64,000 bases of DNA from Candidula unifasciata (taxonomy: Eukaryota; Mollusca; Gastropoda; Stylommatophora; Geomitridae): NCBI GenBank assembly GCA_905116865.2, contig CAJHNH020006935.1, positions 168,390-232,389 of the forward strand, given 5' to 3'. The notes beneath the pieces were generated by a model. The model made no database searches and was not told the DNA's origin. It was given only the letters and a program-made list of their open reading frames with translations. Positions 53,351-64,000 of this stretch are shown in pieces; the first letter of the stretch is position 1, and the number at the start of each line of letters is the position of its first letter. Made by a program: the position numbers and the translations under genes.

Positions 53351-53779
53351 GCTCCGTTTAGGCTTCGTATTCCCCAACCATATATAGATGCCGAATATAC
53401 TCGACTGTGGGACGCTACGAGATGGGTGGCGGAAGTCCAATATACTCGACTGTGAATAGCGTCAACACTTGGATATGGCTGGACATCAACACCATTTCTC
53501 CGATTGGTGCACTTTTCACGCCTCTGGGCTATCGATCGACTACTTCTTTTTGGTAATTATCGTCCCTTCTGTCTGCTGAATGCCAGATGTCACAATTGCT
53601 GCTGCTTTCTGCTTTATGATTTATTTGTACTCACCTGGGTGTTTATACAAGTGGAGTTGTGAATAACTTTTTGTCGAACTACCTCCACAAGATATGACTG
53701 TTGCATAACTGGCACTGCTTTGGTTTCATCTTTAGCAAATCTTGGAGAAATGCCAGATGTCTCTACACATGCTTGTTTC
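53351..53779. other. Unique sequence, no gene
   Basis: 53380-53470 contains 'ATATACTCGACTGTG' twice. No family recognised. Confidence 0.35.
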
Positions 53780-53960
53780 TTATTGCATTGTTGTTATAAA
53801 TTGTCAGTGTACAGGTGGCATTTTGTGTAAGCTGACCGTTACCACGGCCACCTAGGGCCACACCCTGCTTTAGGCAGTCAGCAACATTAGGAAGTCCTGT
53901 TCAAAGGCGTTTACTGGCATGATCGATACATTTTTCTTTGTCTGTGTGAATGCCCTTCCT
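53780..53960 (-). pseudogene. Mutator-like transposase fragment M4
   Basis: The minus strand gives the 'KEKCIDHASKRL', 'GVALGGRGNGQLTQNA' segment that corresponds to 'KEECINHVSKRLG ... GRGKGQLTQNA' of M1. It is shifted and lacks the rest. Confidence 0.7.
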
Positions 53961-54184
53961 TGGCAGAGTATGTGGTCCTTCCATAATTTTTTTAATTGCT
54001 CTAATAATTGTGGGGAAGTGATTCTGATCAGAATCATAACTGACAAATTATATCTGGTCCTGTTGCGGAACAACACACGTCGGGTTCAGTTTTCATTTGC
54101 CGCCAAACTTTCTATAAACACATTACACGTCTCTGGTGTGAAAGTTCTATAAACACATTACACGTCTCTGGTGTGAAGTAAAAT

Positions 54185-54470
54185 TTAGGGGTGGTTGCCA
54201 GTCAAACAATACTATCTCCCTAGTAAGTTTGTCTAAAGCTACAACAATCAATTCCTCCAGTGTTAATTTGCTATGCATTATAAAGGTAAGTTGCCCTCCT
54301 CAAAAGTATCTGTGAAGCAAATATGGGGTCGACTGTACCTGGAAAAAGGCTCGCTGTGCATGCCCCCCCCCCCCCCCCCTGATCTTCCTTATGATTTTGT
54401 ACAGCCAGTAACAACAGGAGGATGAAACCATTTTTTTATTATTAAATAACGCAGTCTCACTAGCCTTTGC
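54185..54470 (-). pseudogene. T-family protein, locus T7
   Basis: The minus strand: 'LYKIIRKIR', a poly-G run of about 19 that disrupts the CxxC region, then 'PHICFTDTFEEGNLP' in one frame and 'KLTLEELIVVALDKLTREIV' in another. It looks like a copy mutated by homopolymer expansion. Confidence 0.55.
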
Positions 54471-54539
54471 TAATGTTTCTAGTATTGTCAAACAGTCCTG
54501 ACAGAATGCATGCTCTATATTTATAATGTCTGATTACCT

Positions 54540-54800
54540 TTTTAATGGGTTTTTCAATAGCTGGTATGTGAACCTGTATCATGCGGGCATATTTTTGTAT
54601 TGTGGTAAATGTGATCACCACAAGCTCTTGGTGTTCCCAGATTGTCTGAGCCAGATTCTATGCCACGATCTCCTCAATAGACTCTGTTAAAACAAATATG
54701 TATTGTTCATCATTACAATCCGGGCATGCTCTGACTACCTAGCCTTTAGCTGGATCCAGAGCTTTTTCACTATTTGATGAGTTATAACTGTAAGAAAGGA
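54540..54800 (-). pseudogene. T-family protein, locus T6
   Basis: Begins after a strong acceptor (TTTTCCTTTCTTACAG at about 54805-54790): 'ITHQIVKKLWIQLKA', then 'CPDCNDEQYIC', 'ESIEEIVA', one stop, 'NLAQTIWEHQELVVITFTTI' and 'QKYARM'. No initiator ATG follows the acceptor, unlike T2 and T4. The linker 'PAIEKPIKK' at its end would begin a second repeat, which is degraded. Confidence 0.6.
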
Positions 54801-55195
54801 AAAGTATATTGTGTTTAATCAAATGAGCATAGCAAATTAATTTGCTTGAAAATAAGGAAAAGGAACAGAGCAGCTGGTGAAACAGCAGATTGGTTTATGA
54901 ACACACACAACAAAAAAGGAAATATAAGTGCCTTTGTTGACCATACCCATTTATATAAAGAACAATGACCAGGCTTGTGACAGTTATAATGTCCTCCTTT
55001 CGAACAGCATAATACAGGTATTGTTTAATCACATTGCTCACCCAAAACTAGGTGGAACCCTAACATATGTTACACCACATTTAAAAAAAAATGGGATAGA
55101 CAGTAATAGAGAAGTTGTGCTGTGACTTCTTTATTGCAACCATGTAATGCTTCAGCTCTGTGGGGTGTACAGTCTGTAGTATAAACAGGTGTCTC
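54801..55195. other. Unique sequence, no gene
   Basis: AT-rich, nothing recognised. Confidence 0.3.
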
Positions 55196-55199
55196 TGAC

Positions 55200-56425
55200 T
55201 GTAGTGTATTGTATTACAGCACAATATATCATCATCCTCAGTGTCTGCTTGTCAGTAGACATTGAGAGAAAAGTTGTGTTGGTTGGGAAACATTGTATTG
55301 GAGGCAATGTCATGGAACACAGTATATTATTTATCCTTTCTGCCTGTGTGCAGTGGGAGAGGTGCTGTGGCTTACTGCAGTGTGACATTGAGTTGTAGAT
55401 GGAAAAGAAATGTTCAGTTTAATTCTTGGGTCTTTGATTACAATCCTTTTTAAATGGTTGATTTCAGAATTAGTTGCTTCTTGTTGACTTATCCTTTTGG
55501 TAGTGATGTGATAGCGGTGTCTAACCTAATTTCTTATCTGATTTCAGCTGTTTCTGCATTGATTTGAGCAGTTGCTTTTATTCCCAGTATATCAATCATC
55601 CTTGCTGTATTCAACAGCATGAGAGAAGCTGTGTTGCATGATTTGGCCATTATCTGTTATTGTAATCACAAAATATGGTGTCTGCAATGTATTTGCACAC
55701 ATAACGAATACAGTACACTAATTATTCTTTTTGATGGAGATCTATGAGATCATGTTAGTTCTACTTACAGCACAGTATATCAATCATCCTTGCTGTATTC
55801 TACGGCATGAGAGAAGCTGTGTTGTGGCCACTATCTGTTATTATAATCACAAAATCTAGTGTCAGCAATATACTTGCAACCATTATTAAAAGAGTACACT
55901 GATTATTCCTTTTAATGGATGGAGATCAAGATTGAAGTGGTTGGTTCCATTCACAACAGGTTCCATTCACAACACAGTATATCAATCATCCTTGCTGTAT
56001 TTTGTAGCTTGAGAGAAGCTGTGTTGTATGATGTGGATAGCCACTATCTTTTAATCGTAATCTTAAAATCTATTGTCAGCAGTGTACTTGCAATCACTAA
56101 TGTAGTACACTTTTGATTGGTGCTTAGAATAATTTATTTTCGCTGTTGGTTCTGTTCACAACACAGTATATCAATCATCCTTGCTGTATTCTACAGCATT
56201 AGAGAAGCTGTGTTTTATGTGATGTCCTATGTAATATATCTTTAGGCTCAGCCTTGAATGTGTGATTGCTGTGTCATGAATGCAATATACCCAATCATCC
56301 TCACTGTCTGGGGTGCTGTTCCCTGCTGATAGTGAGAGAGAAGTTGCATGTCATAAAGGGTTGCACTGCAGTGAACTAGAAACAAATGTTGAGAATAAGT
56401 TCAAGTTGGGCACACCTGTTGGGGG
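55200..56425. repeat. Satellite-like array of about 190-bp units
   Basis: The core 'CAGTATATCAATCATCCTTG' + 'CTGTATTC' begins at 55585, 55773, 55975 and 56164, with diverged cores at 55221 and 56283. Spacing is 188, 202 and 189 bp. Each unit continues with 'GAGAGAAGCTGTGTT' and a 'TAATCACAAAATCT' segment. The outer units are most diverged. Confidence 0.9.
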
Positions 56426-56860
56426 TTAAACAGCACAATATAAAAATAATCATTACTGTCTATCCCATTCAGTTTTTTTTTAAATGTTAAAATTTTCAGC
56501 TAAGGATGAACGTTCGTTGCACAGGGTTATCCTGACACAAAACTGCAACCTTTAAAATTGGTCTGGTGTGTCATAGGACACTGATGCAAGTTTATAATTT
56601 TAAATAACCATGAACTACAGATGTCAGGAAAGTTGTCCAGTGTGGGGGTCGTTGTAGCACATATGCCCTTTGACCAGAGTAGTTTCAACTAAACAAATGA
56701 TACAATGGCAGGTGCTATTTATAGCAGGGCTATTCAACTAAGTTGACTCGGGGGCCAAAATGTTCAAAAATGGGCCCCAGCATAGAAAGACCATAAATGT
56801 AATATAACTAGTAGTGATTCATGGGCCACTTGCTAGGTCTAGGTGGGCCGCCAGTTGAAT
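56426..56860. other. Unique sequence, no gene
   Basis: Includes a 'TATTCAACTAAGTTGACTCG ... GGGCC' segment, possibly the end of a further transposon (self-similar with 'CAGTTGAATAGG' at 56853). Not resolved. Confidence 0.3.
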
Positions 56861-57480
56861 AGGATCTATGTGGGTCGGTGGGGTTTTGCGTAGGCCGAAG
56901 TGATCGACACCACCCATACTTTTGTTGTATTTTTCAGCAAGAACAGGCTTATTATTCTGTATTCTGCACTCACGAACTTCCCTTTTTCTGTCATATCCAT
57001 AACATCATTGGCGTGAACAGTAGATATTAAGATAACTTTCTTTATCATGCCAGGTAACGACCAACATGCCTTTATCTTCTGTCACAGTACAGAATATGTC
57101 CGTTATATTCATATCCGTCAAGTAGTAGTTTTACAAGTGTGAAAGTCGTCCCAACACAACCTTCATTATTTGCCTTGCCAGTTATAAATCTCTAGTTTCA
57201 AGCAATACTGAGTTTTAGCATCTGTAAGAACAAATAAACTAATCACCACTTTGCTGGCAGGTACTGCTTAAAATATATCCTGCCTTTGAACCTCACCATT
57301 GACTTGTCAATGGATAACTCGCATCAAGGTGTGTAGTTTTCCCCTGTATGTAGGCAATATGATGTCCAGTAGGGGCCTGAGTTTGAACAAGGGATCATAC
57401 CCAGGCTGTCTTCTTTAATTTCTATTATTGTTGAAATGAAGATTTCTATGGACCAGTTGGTATCATGGCGATGGCCTTCG
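56860..57480 (-). pseudogene. piggyBac transposase remnant 3
   Basis: The minus strand in changing frames: 'DPLFKLRPLLDIILPTYRG' (57410-57350), 'SIDKSMVRFKGR' with the first catalytic Asp (about 57312-57280), 'IYFKQYLPAKW', 'LFVLTDAKTQYCLKL', 'ILISTVHANDVMDM' and 'AEKYNKSMGGVD' (56940-56905), the conserved YN-x-MGGVD motif of the family. This is the middle and C-terminal catalytic part, complementary to remnant 2. At least five stops or shifts. Confidence 0.85.
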
Positions 57481-57639
57481 ATATGCAGTTTCATTCAGGC
57501 AAAAATTCTTAGACCGGTAGTCCGAAACTGCTGGTTAACAGTGTAAAGGCCTATGAACTCGATAATCCTTGAAGTTGGTCACCAGAGGATATGGCTGAAA
57601 ATTTGATCTTCGAAGTTGGTCAGCAATGGATTCAATAAT

Positions 57640-57838
57640 CCATCCAATCTTTGAAGTGGGTGACCAGTTTTATTGTTATCATATTCCTGGACATATCTTT
57701 GTGTCTGGGTGCGGTACAACATGTTGCCGGATCATCTGGGACAAACCTAACCCCACCACACACACACACACACACACAATTTTGTCAAATGTTTTGGTCA
57801 AGCAAATATGTGTCGCTCAAGAAACATAGCGCAGACCA
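57640..57838 (-). pseudogene. T-family protein, locus T8
   Basis: The minus strand: 'RHICLTKTFDKI' (57820-57785), a (CA)n/(GT)n expansion at 57758-57778, and then 'RTQTQRYVQEYDNN' corresponding to the RIQR helix. Truncated and disrupted by the microsatellite. Confidence 0.55.
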
Positions 57839-57852
57839 TACAACTGCTCACT

Positions 57853-58668
57853 TCACCTGAACATTTCTAGTGCTCCAGTGGGCTCCATGCTTCCTGCAGA
57901 TCCACTGTGATTCTTATCACAATTCTGGAACTCAGCTTCAGTTTTAGTCTTATGTTTTGCACAAGGGTTGCAATCATTACTGAGAACTTCAGTGTCAAGA
58001 ACTTTTGAGTTAGGCCCATCCACGGTGAGAAGAGTGACCACACCATTTTTTATCTGGAATCCCCTTCTCTGCCATGTGCCATCACAGGAGACTGTTATGG
58101 CTTCTCCTTTCTTTTCCTTGATCTCAGCTGCAACTCTCTGCATACTTGTGCGTGCAACAATCTCTGTAGCATGGAGAATTGTCTTCGTATGAAGAGACCA
58201 GCTGCTCTTATGCATACTTGTTGGCATGTTTATATTGCCAAGAAATTTCTTGCCATGCATATAGTTCCTTCCTATAGCAAAGAGCAATTGTGTACCTTCT
58301 GTTGACTTCATAAGTCTTCCCACATTTTGCAGAGGACATTAATGAAACTTCCATGTTGACACTGACAATGGAAAGTGAACTTCGAGGCACGCGAGCTTCT
58401 TTCTTCAGTTACACGAGACTTATTCTCGCCTAGAGGTTGTCTACACTGACTGCACAATAAAGTATTTTCAAAGTTAATTAGAAGCTGAACGTCAACAAAT
58501 CGGAAACCAGTGAGCTCCTCTGCTTTATCGAATTCAGTCTGCGAGGTTTGAGACCCTAGTTTAATTTTAGAAGCAGACGTAGATGGTCGGTTTATATCAA
58601 AACCATTAAAGTCATCACTGAAATTTACGTTTTATCGCCTCTGTTTACCTTTCTTTTACCCATGATTA
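57853..58668 (-). pseudogene. Mutator-like transposase, remnant M3 (N-terminal half)
   Basis: A likely start 'MGKRKVNRGDKT' at about 58664 is followed after a shift by 'AEELTGFRFVDVQLLINFEN' and the zinc-binding 'LLCSQCRQPLGEN'. Then 'SEKCGK-YEVNRR'-like sequence (58350-58290) and, in the frame 58323-57853, 'MPTSMHKSSWSLHTK', 'AITVSCDGTWQRRGFQ' (first catalytic Asp), 'VDGPNSKVLDTEVLS' and 'GSAGSMEPTGALEMF'. The second Asp and the C-terminus are missing. It is the same superfamily as M1 but closer to the SCDGTW-QRRGF subfamily common in invertebrates. Confidence 0.85.
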
Positions 58669-59300
58669 CACTGTTTGTTGTCTCAACCTTAATTAAACGT
58701 GTCTTCAGCACATAACAACTAATGGCGGATGATGTCTGCTAGTGACATAGTTTTTGTATGAGACGAATGCTCTGATTGGCTGAACAAAGCATTTCCTTAA
58801 TGTGACACAACAGTCTTCTGTAGAGTTGTAACCCAGGTCCGAATATGTTTTTGTGTCAAGGGTGGCGGGTGATTGTTGACAGACGAGGAGAAAGATGGTC
58901 GTGTCGATAGTGGCGATGATGATGATGTTGTGTTACTTGCTTCGTGGCACACACGTGCACTATGTGCTTAAACAATAAAGTATCTGTAAACAAGTGCATC
59001 TCCTTCTTTAATTTAAGTTTACATCAATGTCACAAAATATAGAAAAAAAATCACACTATTTTCGGTTAACTCTAAAGCCTTATAAATTCGCGTTGTGTTC
59101 TTTAATTAAACTGTTTCTATTGTCTCAGACTACCACCGGGCTACTAGTGCAGGTTAACCTAACACATTATGAACTTCTTCTTCTTTGTTACATTGGGAAA
59201 TCCCCAGGTGATCCGGCTTACATTGTATTGGTTGCAATACTCTAAGAAGTGTCACAAGATAAAACAAATCACATACTCTATGCACTAATTTCTTTTAACC
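58669..59300. other. Non-coding stretch upstream of Mutator-like remnant M3
   Basis: Contains 'GATGATGATGATG' and no coding signal. It may include the promoter side of M3. No inverted repeat end was identified. Confidence 0.3.
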
Positions 59301-59305
59301 ACTGC

Positions 59306-59506
59306 CTAATCTCTGGCCACATCTTCATCTGACTCTGAAGACGAGTCCACGCCAGAATCTGTATTGAGAGATACTCGGTGGAAATAAATATCAGTTTCCC
59401 GTACTAAATATCGGTACAGCCGGGCCGTTCCATCGTCGTTTGTTAGGATGATGGTAATCTCTTGGAATGGGCCATAGCTTCTAACAGTAATTTGGATTGA
59501 ATACAT
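59306..59506 (-). CDS. Small intact ORF, unknown product
   Basis: 66 codons: an amphipathic N-terminal part ('MYSIQITVRSYGPFQEITII', 'NDDGTARLYRYLV') and a short acidic Ser/Asp/Glu tail ('SSSESDEDVA'). Composition is protein-like rather than repeat-driven, but no family is recognised and no splice or promoter evidence exists. It could be a small accessory gene of a mobile element. Confidence 0.35.
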   Translation of the reverse strand: MYSIQITVRSYGPFQEITIILTNDDGTARLYRYLVRETDIYFHRVSLNTDSGVDSSSESDEDVARD

Positions 59507-60595
59507 GTTTTTGAAACTGGCCGGTACTTCGCTCTACTATTCGTCTGTCTCTATGTCTAGCCTGTCCTCTGTTGTCCTGTTATCCTCTGTTATCCTCTTT
59601 TTTCTGTCACTGCTCAACTATCCTCTGTTGTTCGTCTCGTGTTCATCTGTCCTGACTGCGTGCGTCTGCCTGAGTCTGTGAGCTCCAATCCTCAACTGTC
59701 TGATCCTGAATCTAAGTCTATCTATCTGTCTATCTATCTGAGCAAAAACCGCTGCCGAAGATCCCGGGCAATCGTTTATAAAGGGGCCCTCCTTGTTTTG
59801 CAGCTACTGGCATCACCTGATCTGGCCGGGACAAGTATTTGATTAATGAGTTTGGAACTTGGACGGGGAGAGTCGCATGTCAGATCATGTGATTCATAGT
59901 ACGTGGGAAACAAGAGTATGGACTAATGAAAAGTTTTACAATAAGGGTGAAAGCCACAAGGGTCATACCGTGCAAACAATGCAATACTAATAAAAAGGGG
60001 GTCGGGGTGCGGAAAGGGGTTGGGGTGCGGACGCTGCTACATTTAAAAAAACGGACCAATGAAAATTTGTCTTTTATGCTGTGAGCCATAAACATTGATT
60101 GTATAGGCCTCGTAAAACGGAACAATTTACAACTTAAAATGAAGTCTCTAAGTCAACTACAAGTGGAGAAACAATTTTTTAAAGTTTTTGCATATGTAAT
60201 GAGCTTTAAAGAATAATGTCCTACAAGCTAAAGATAAAATGTCAAAAACTTACCATCTAGATTGAACTTATTACAGAAATTTAAAAAAAATCGTAGTCTG
60301 CCCAAAAGGGATAGCGGTCTGGTAGAAAAATAATTAGTTTGCTGTTTCTAAAATTAAAGCCAAACAGTTTATTATGTTTATACTTTCAAAATGCATGTTG
60401 ATTTACTGTGTATTTGCTCACTGTTCCAGGATGTTGACGTACAGATCAGCTTATTACGACCCGGCTGAGAGATGCTTCCTGTAGCTGAATTCAACTGAAT
60501 CTTATATTTTTATGCCTTTCTAATCTCTTGGTACAGCACTGTTATTTTGCTTAAAACAAGACTGGATCTTATCACTTCCAGTAGCGACGCAGTCT
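59507..60595. other. Unique sequence, no gene
   Basis: 59555-59650 has repeated 'TCCTCTGTTATCCTCT' words; 59715-59738 has a CTAT tetranucleotide run; the rest is AT-rich and featureless. Confidence 0.35.
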
Positions 60596-60599
60596 CGTA

Positions 60600-61110
60600 A
60601 TTGGCTGTTATGAGGCCACGTCTGCAGTGACGTGTTCTCGAATACCATATTCTCTGGCTATGTTAAATTTCTTCAGCAGCACAGTATCCCAGTGCAGGTT
60701 TAACATCGGCTGTGCTTCCGTTATGTCAAGCCAGTGTAGCAGCCTGGGCAAGTCCATCCAGAGGAGAAAACACTTCAGCTCCACAGTTTTACCCAACTCC
60801 TTCCCCAGGTAAACAGCATTTTTCACTGGAGCCTTGCAGACACTTCATGAAAAATGACATCAGAAAGCGATTCAATATTATCACGCAGCTTCTATGCTGC
60901 TTACCCCTGACAAGAGAGAGCTTACGGTAACGGTAACATTAACTGTATTGATGTACTTCTCTCCCCCTTTTGCGTGTGCCATCTTAGCCTTACATAGCGC
61001 CAATGCACTTATCTAGAACATAACCTGGATGTATATCTGACAGGACTCCAACCTCCTTTGCCATCCAAGTAATAGTACCAATGCCTGGCAGTTCTGCAAT
61101 TACACAACAG
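60600..61110 (-). pseudogene. Unidentified coding remnant
   Basis: The minus strand keeps protein-like wording in changing frames: 'TWMAKEVGVLSDIHPGYVLD' (about 61080-61020), 'DNIESLSDVIFHEVSARLQ' (60880-60825) and the 72-codon frame 60826-60608 ('KCFLLWMDLPRLLHWLDITE'). It may be a transposon gene, but I cannot name the family. Confidence 0.3.
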
Positions 61111-61719
61111 TTGCATTTGCAGTGCTGACATTCAACAAAAATTCATAAATTCGATGTAATGAGTGTCTTTTTTTTACCAAGCCTCTTTCTATAAACCCTT
61201 CTCTTTTCTACCCTTCCTTCGTTTCAATATGATTTTTGCAGTTTTTTTTTCTCTACATTTTCTCTCTTGCGTTTTTTAAAAAATTATTTTTGTTGCTGCC
61301 GCATACAACTCTCAGTACTCAGTTATCATCATGCTTCTGCAGTGACCATATTTTTTTTTTTTTTTATCGAAAGGGCCGTTGCAGGTTGACAATAAACTGC
61401 CTTTATTTCTTTGATTTCAACAACACTTCATTCGTTATCAATCCAAATGAAGCCTTTTCTTCTTCATACTTTTTCTGCAAAGTTGTACATTTTGCTCTCC
61501 CCAGATTACCTTGTCTTTTCATGTAATCTTTTCAAGGAAAACTGATCTTTACTTAGCTGTATTTCCCCACAAATAATAGCCAGCTAGTACCGTATTTGCA
61601 GTCTGTCTGACATTTGTTATTTATTGTTCCCACATACAAATTGCTAGTTACAAAATTGTTTATTGACATTGTATAAAAATGTACACAATTTAATTTATTG
61701 CATATTTCACTTACAGGGC

Positions 61720-61905
61720 TGACTAGGCTGTTTGCTCTTAACCTCATGGAAGGTCCTCGTACTGGAGGACACAACGTCATATCCTGGTGAAACTTATGTC
61801 CTCTAGTTCTGCATGTGGATAAATCAAGTATGCGGCAGAGGTGTTTTTCTTTTGCTATACTGACCCCCTCACTCGAACACATGTACCCAATGCTTCTGAC
61901 CAGAT
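61720..61905 (-). pseudogene. T-family protein, locus T9
   Basis: The minus strand encodes 'HAELEDISFTRI', a stop, 'RCVLQYEDLP'. It matches the end of repeat 2 of locus T2 ('ELEDVAFSRIQRCVLQYEES'). The Cys/His cluster is not seen. Confidence 0.6.
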
Positions 61906-63865
61906 ATATATATGCCTGGTCATAAACTGTGATAAACTATGCAGTGTATTGTTTGTGTCCACATTATTTACCTTTACTCAGGGATACTTTTTTTAAATTT
62001 ATGCCTGTTGTCCACTAGTGTTGGGTTTGTTGCATGGATGCAGTCAGCTCAAATGTTTTTTTTTTTTTTTTTTTGCAATGTTCTTTTTAACAAGTTTTTT
62101 TTTTTTTTATATATGTATAAAAACATGGCAGCTCTGATACATGGTTGTTTTCAACTGCAGACACAGGAAGACTAAATGAGGTCATTTCCAGTTTTGACAG
62201 TCTTGCGTAAATGGCCATGTGTGTCCATGTCTGCAGTGAGCTGTTGTCGAAAAGCTTAATTAAAATGTATTAGCCTTTTGTGCGCCTGCAGTGTTTAGTG
62301 GGTTATATGAATATAGCCAATAGGTTGCTTTTCTAAGCCAGGTAAATGTTTAAATGAGAGGATTCGGTTTGCCCACATGATTCCCTACTGTTATATCTTT
62401 AAATGTGTACTAAAGTTCACTGACACAAATGATTAGTTCAAATAAACTCCATAAAACTGGAAGTAAAATTAAGACAATCAGAACATTTATTTGGAAAGTC
62501 TAACTAATAATCAGACTGGCTGTGGAGATAAAATTGATCCCTGCTTTTAGATGGGGGACCATAGACAAATTTGTCCACTTAGCTGTAGCTCGGGTTCCTT
62601 TGGTCAGCTTCTAGCTTAGCCTTGGAGAGGCAGGTCGAATCTTCTAGTCCAGTCTAGACAATCGGGCATCTGCAGCTATGCTGGAATTTATTTCTGGAAC
62701 TCAACCTGGAACCCCTGGTATGGAGTTCAGACAGTAAGACTACAGTACTGACAACTTTAGTATTAGTGAGTCAGTTGAGGAGAGCAGACTCGTGTCTCTC
62801 TTCTCCCAACCATGCCTGGTATGAAAATGGAAAGATAGGAAGTCTTAAAATAGGGGGAAGTAACTCTATTGTACATTTGTCTTAAAACTTCGTTGAAAAG
62901 CAATTAAAAAATTTAATAATAATATCACTTAAACAAAGCAATTTTTAGAAGGGAAGAAACAGCTGTCCAGACCAGCTCGTCACATATGCCCAACGATAAT
63001 AAGTTTGATATTTACGTATCAAACTTAAACTGGCCTGGATACTGTTTCTGATACCTACAATCCACCTGCAAAATCCTAATCTGCTATGGGATCTCTAAAG
63101 GAACAGAAAATTTGTCAGACTTACCTTAGAAGTAATATAGATAGTTTTAGGCTTAGGGGATGTATTTCCATCTAAGGTTTCCACAAGGGTCGCATAGACC
63201 ATTGGAAAACACACATTCGCTGAAGTAACTTTGAAAACAATTTTTGGTTGGTGGGTAAAACATTTTTACAGTATTAAAGAGTAGCTGCTTAAGGACAGGT
63301 TAAACCCCCAAATTGAATTTGATTAAATCTGTTGGAAACAATGCTTTCTATAGGTACATATTAGTTAAAGATTGATGGAAAATAAATTTTTGGGGCTAAA
63401 ATCAACATATTTTTACTGATATTGACTGAAAATGTCATGTTTTATGCCGAAAATTGCCAAATTTGTATTTAACATTTGCAAGGATATTTCAGAAACTAAT
63501 AAAGGTGGCCTAATGAAAATTTGCACATACATTTAACATTATATTTTAATTATATTGTGCTAAAAACTATTCATTTAAACTAACGGTGTAAAAGTTATGT
63601 TCATTATATCATACCATACTGTTTTCCCGAAAAAAATTAGGGGGTTAGTGATACCATATATGAAAAAATGCAAAAAGTATCCAAGCTGTTGTAGTTATTT
63701 TAGTCCATTTCATTTTACTGATCCTTTTCTATGTGTGTGCCAAGTATGAAGACAATAGGTTAATAACTTTTTGAGATATTGTTCGCAATGTGATGAAAAA
63801 ATGTCAAAAAAAGGATTTTGAGAAAAATGCAAAAAAAGTAACTTACCATGCTGGTTTTCATAGTA
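61906..63865. other. AT-rich unique sequence, no gene
   Basis: Poly-T tracts at 62057-62075 and 62097-62109 and scattered short frames. The right part (63300-63860) is a long AT-rich tract that could be the 3' flank of the open frame at the right edge. No domain or repeat match was found. Confidence 0.35.
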
Positions 63866-63869
63866 ATCC

Positions 63870-64000
63870 TTTACCTAATGAGCTCCTGCTGCATAAGAGT
63901 CATCTTTGGGGTATTCCCCAGCTGTGTGAACACTCTTTCTTGCTCGTTGTGCCTTCTTATCCATTTTATTTCCTTCTTCAGCTGCTCTTATGCGCGCTTG
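63870..64000 (-). CDS. C-terminal end of an unidentified ORF entering from the right edge
   Basis: The minus strand is open from the edge for 42 codons ('IRAAEEGNKMDKKAQRARKS', 'AGEYPKDDSYAAGAH') and then stops at TAG. The basic, then Gly/Tyr-rich ending resembles the C-termini of some Mutator-like transposases, which is a weak inference. The long AT-rich sequence to its left would then be its 3' flank. Confidence 0.3.

Overview
The window is eukaryotic and animal. It has spliced-looking coding segments, tRNA-derived SINEs, tails of non-LTR retrotransposons, animal-type cut-and-paste DNA transposons, Helitron and Polinton debris, and very dense microsatellites. The mix of Merlin, piggyBac, Polinton, a Mutator-like transposase and a 'WDST / TGPW' transposase-like family suggests a marine invertebrate, most likely a mollusc. 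That assignment is inference from element content; no species-diagnostic gene is visible.

Layout. 1-539: an exon-like open frame of 180 codons on the minus strand runs off the left edge and is the best candidate for a real host gene; its product is not recognised. 540-20,800: intergenic or intronic DNA built from SINE copies, 3' ends of several LINE families, a 22-bp minisatellite and many long trinucleotide, tetranucleotide and dinucleotide tracts; the largest is an (ACT)n field of about 1 kb. No host gene was found there. 20,800-27,700: two halves of one MITE-like element, each keeping the opposite terminal inverted repeat, plus Merlin remnants inside an inverted-repeat mosaic.

27,700-58,700: a graveyard of decayed transposon coding sequence. 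It holds five Merlin, four piggyBac and several Helitron-helicase fragments (one Merlin and one short piggyBac case are thin), four fragments each of a transposase-like X family and a Mutator-like transposase, and one broken Polinton (PolB fragments, packaging ATPase, integrase and a conserved small protein). Nearly all of it lies on the minus strand; only the Polinton ATPase, integrase and small protein are on the plus strand. A block ordered X family - helicase - Merlin - T protein occurs twice (30.4-32.9 kb and 45.6-48.2 kb), so part of this region grew by segmental duplication.

Interleaved with the Polinton are two unfamiliar multi-copy families. The T family consists of small proteins made of about 88-residue Cys/His repeats (nine loci). 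The other is a C2H2 zinc-finger protein with an acidic repeat tail (three loci, plus a fourth unrelated-looking zinc-finger ORF). Several copies start with an ATG only 2-10 bases after a strong 3' splice-acceptor sequence. This repeated acceptor-ATG layout is the most interesting unexplained structure in the window.

58,700-64,000: mostly AT-rich sequence with one short intact ORF, one more T fragment and a short open frame at the right edge. Most coding remnants carry frameshifts or stops, so functional claims refer to what the sequences once encoded.
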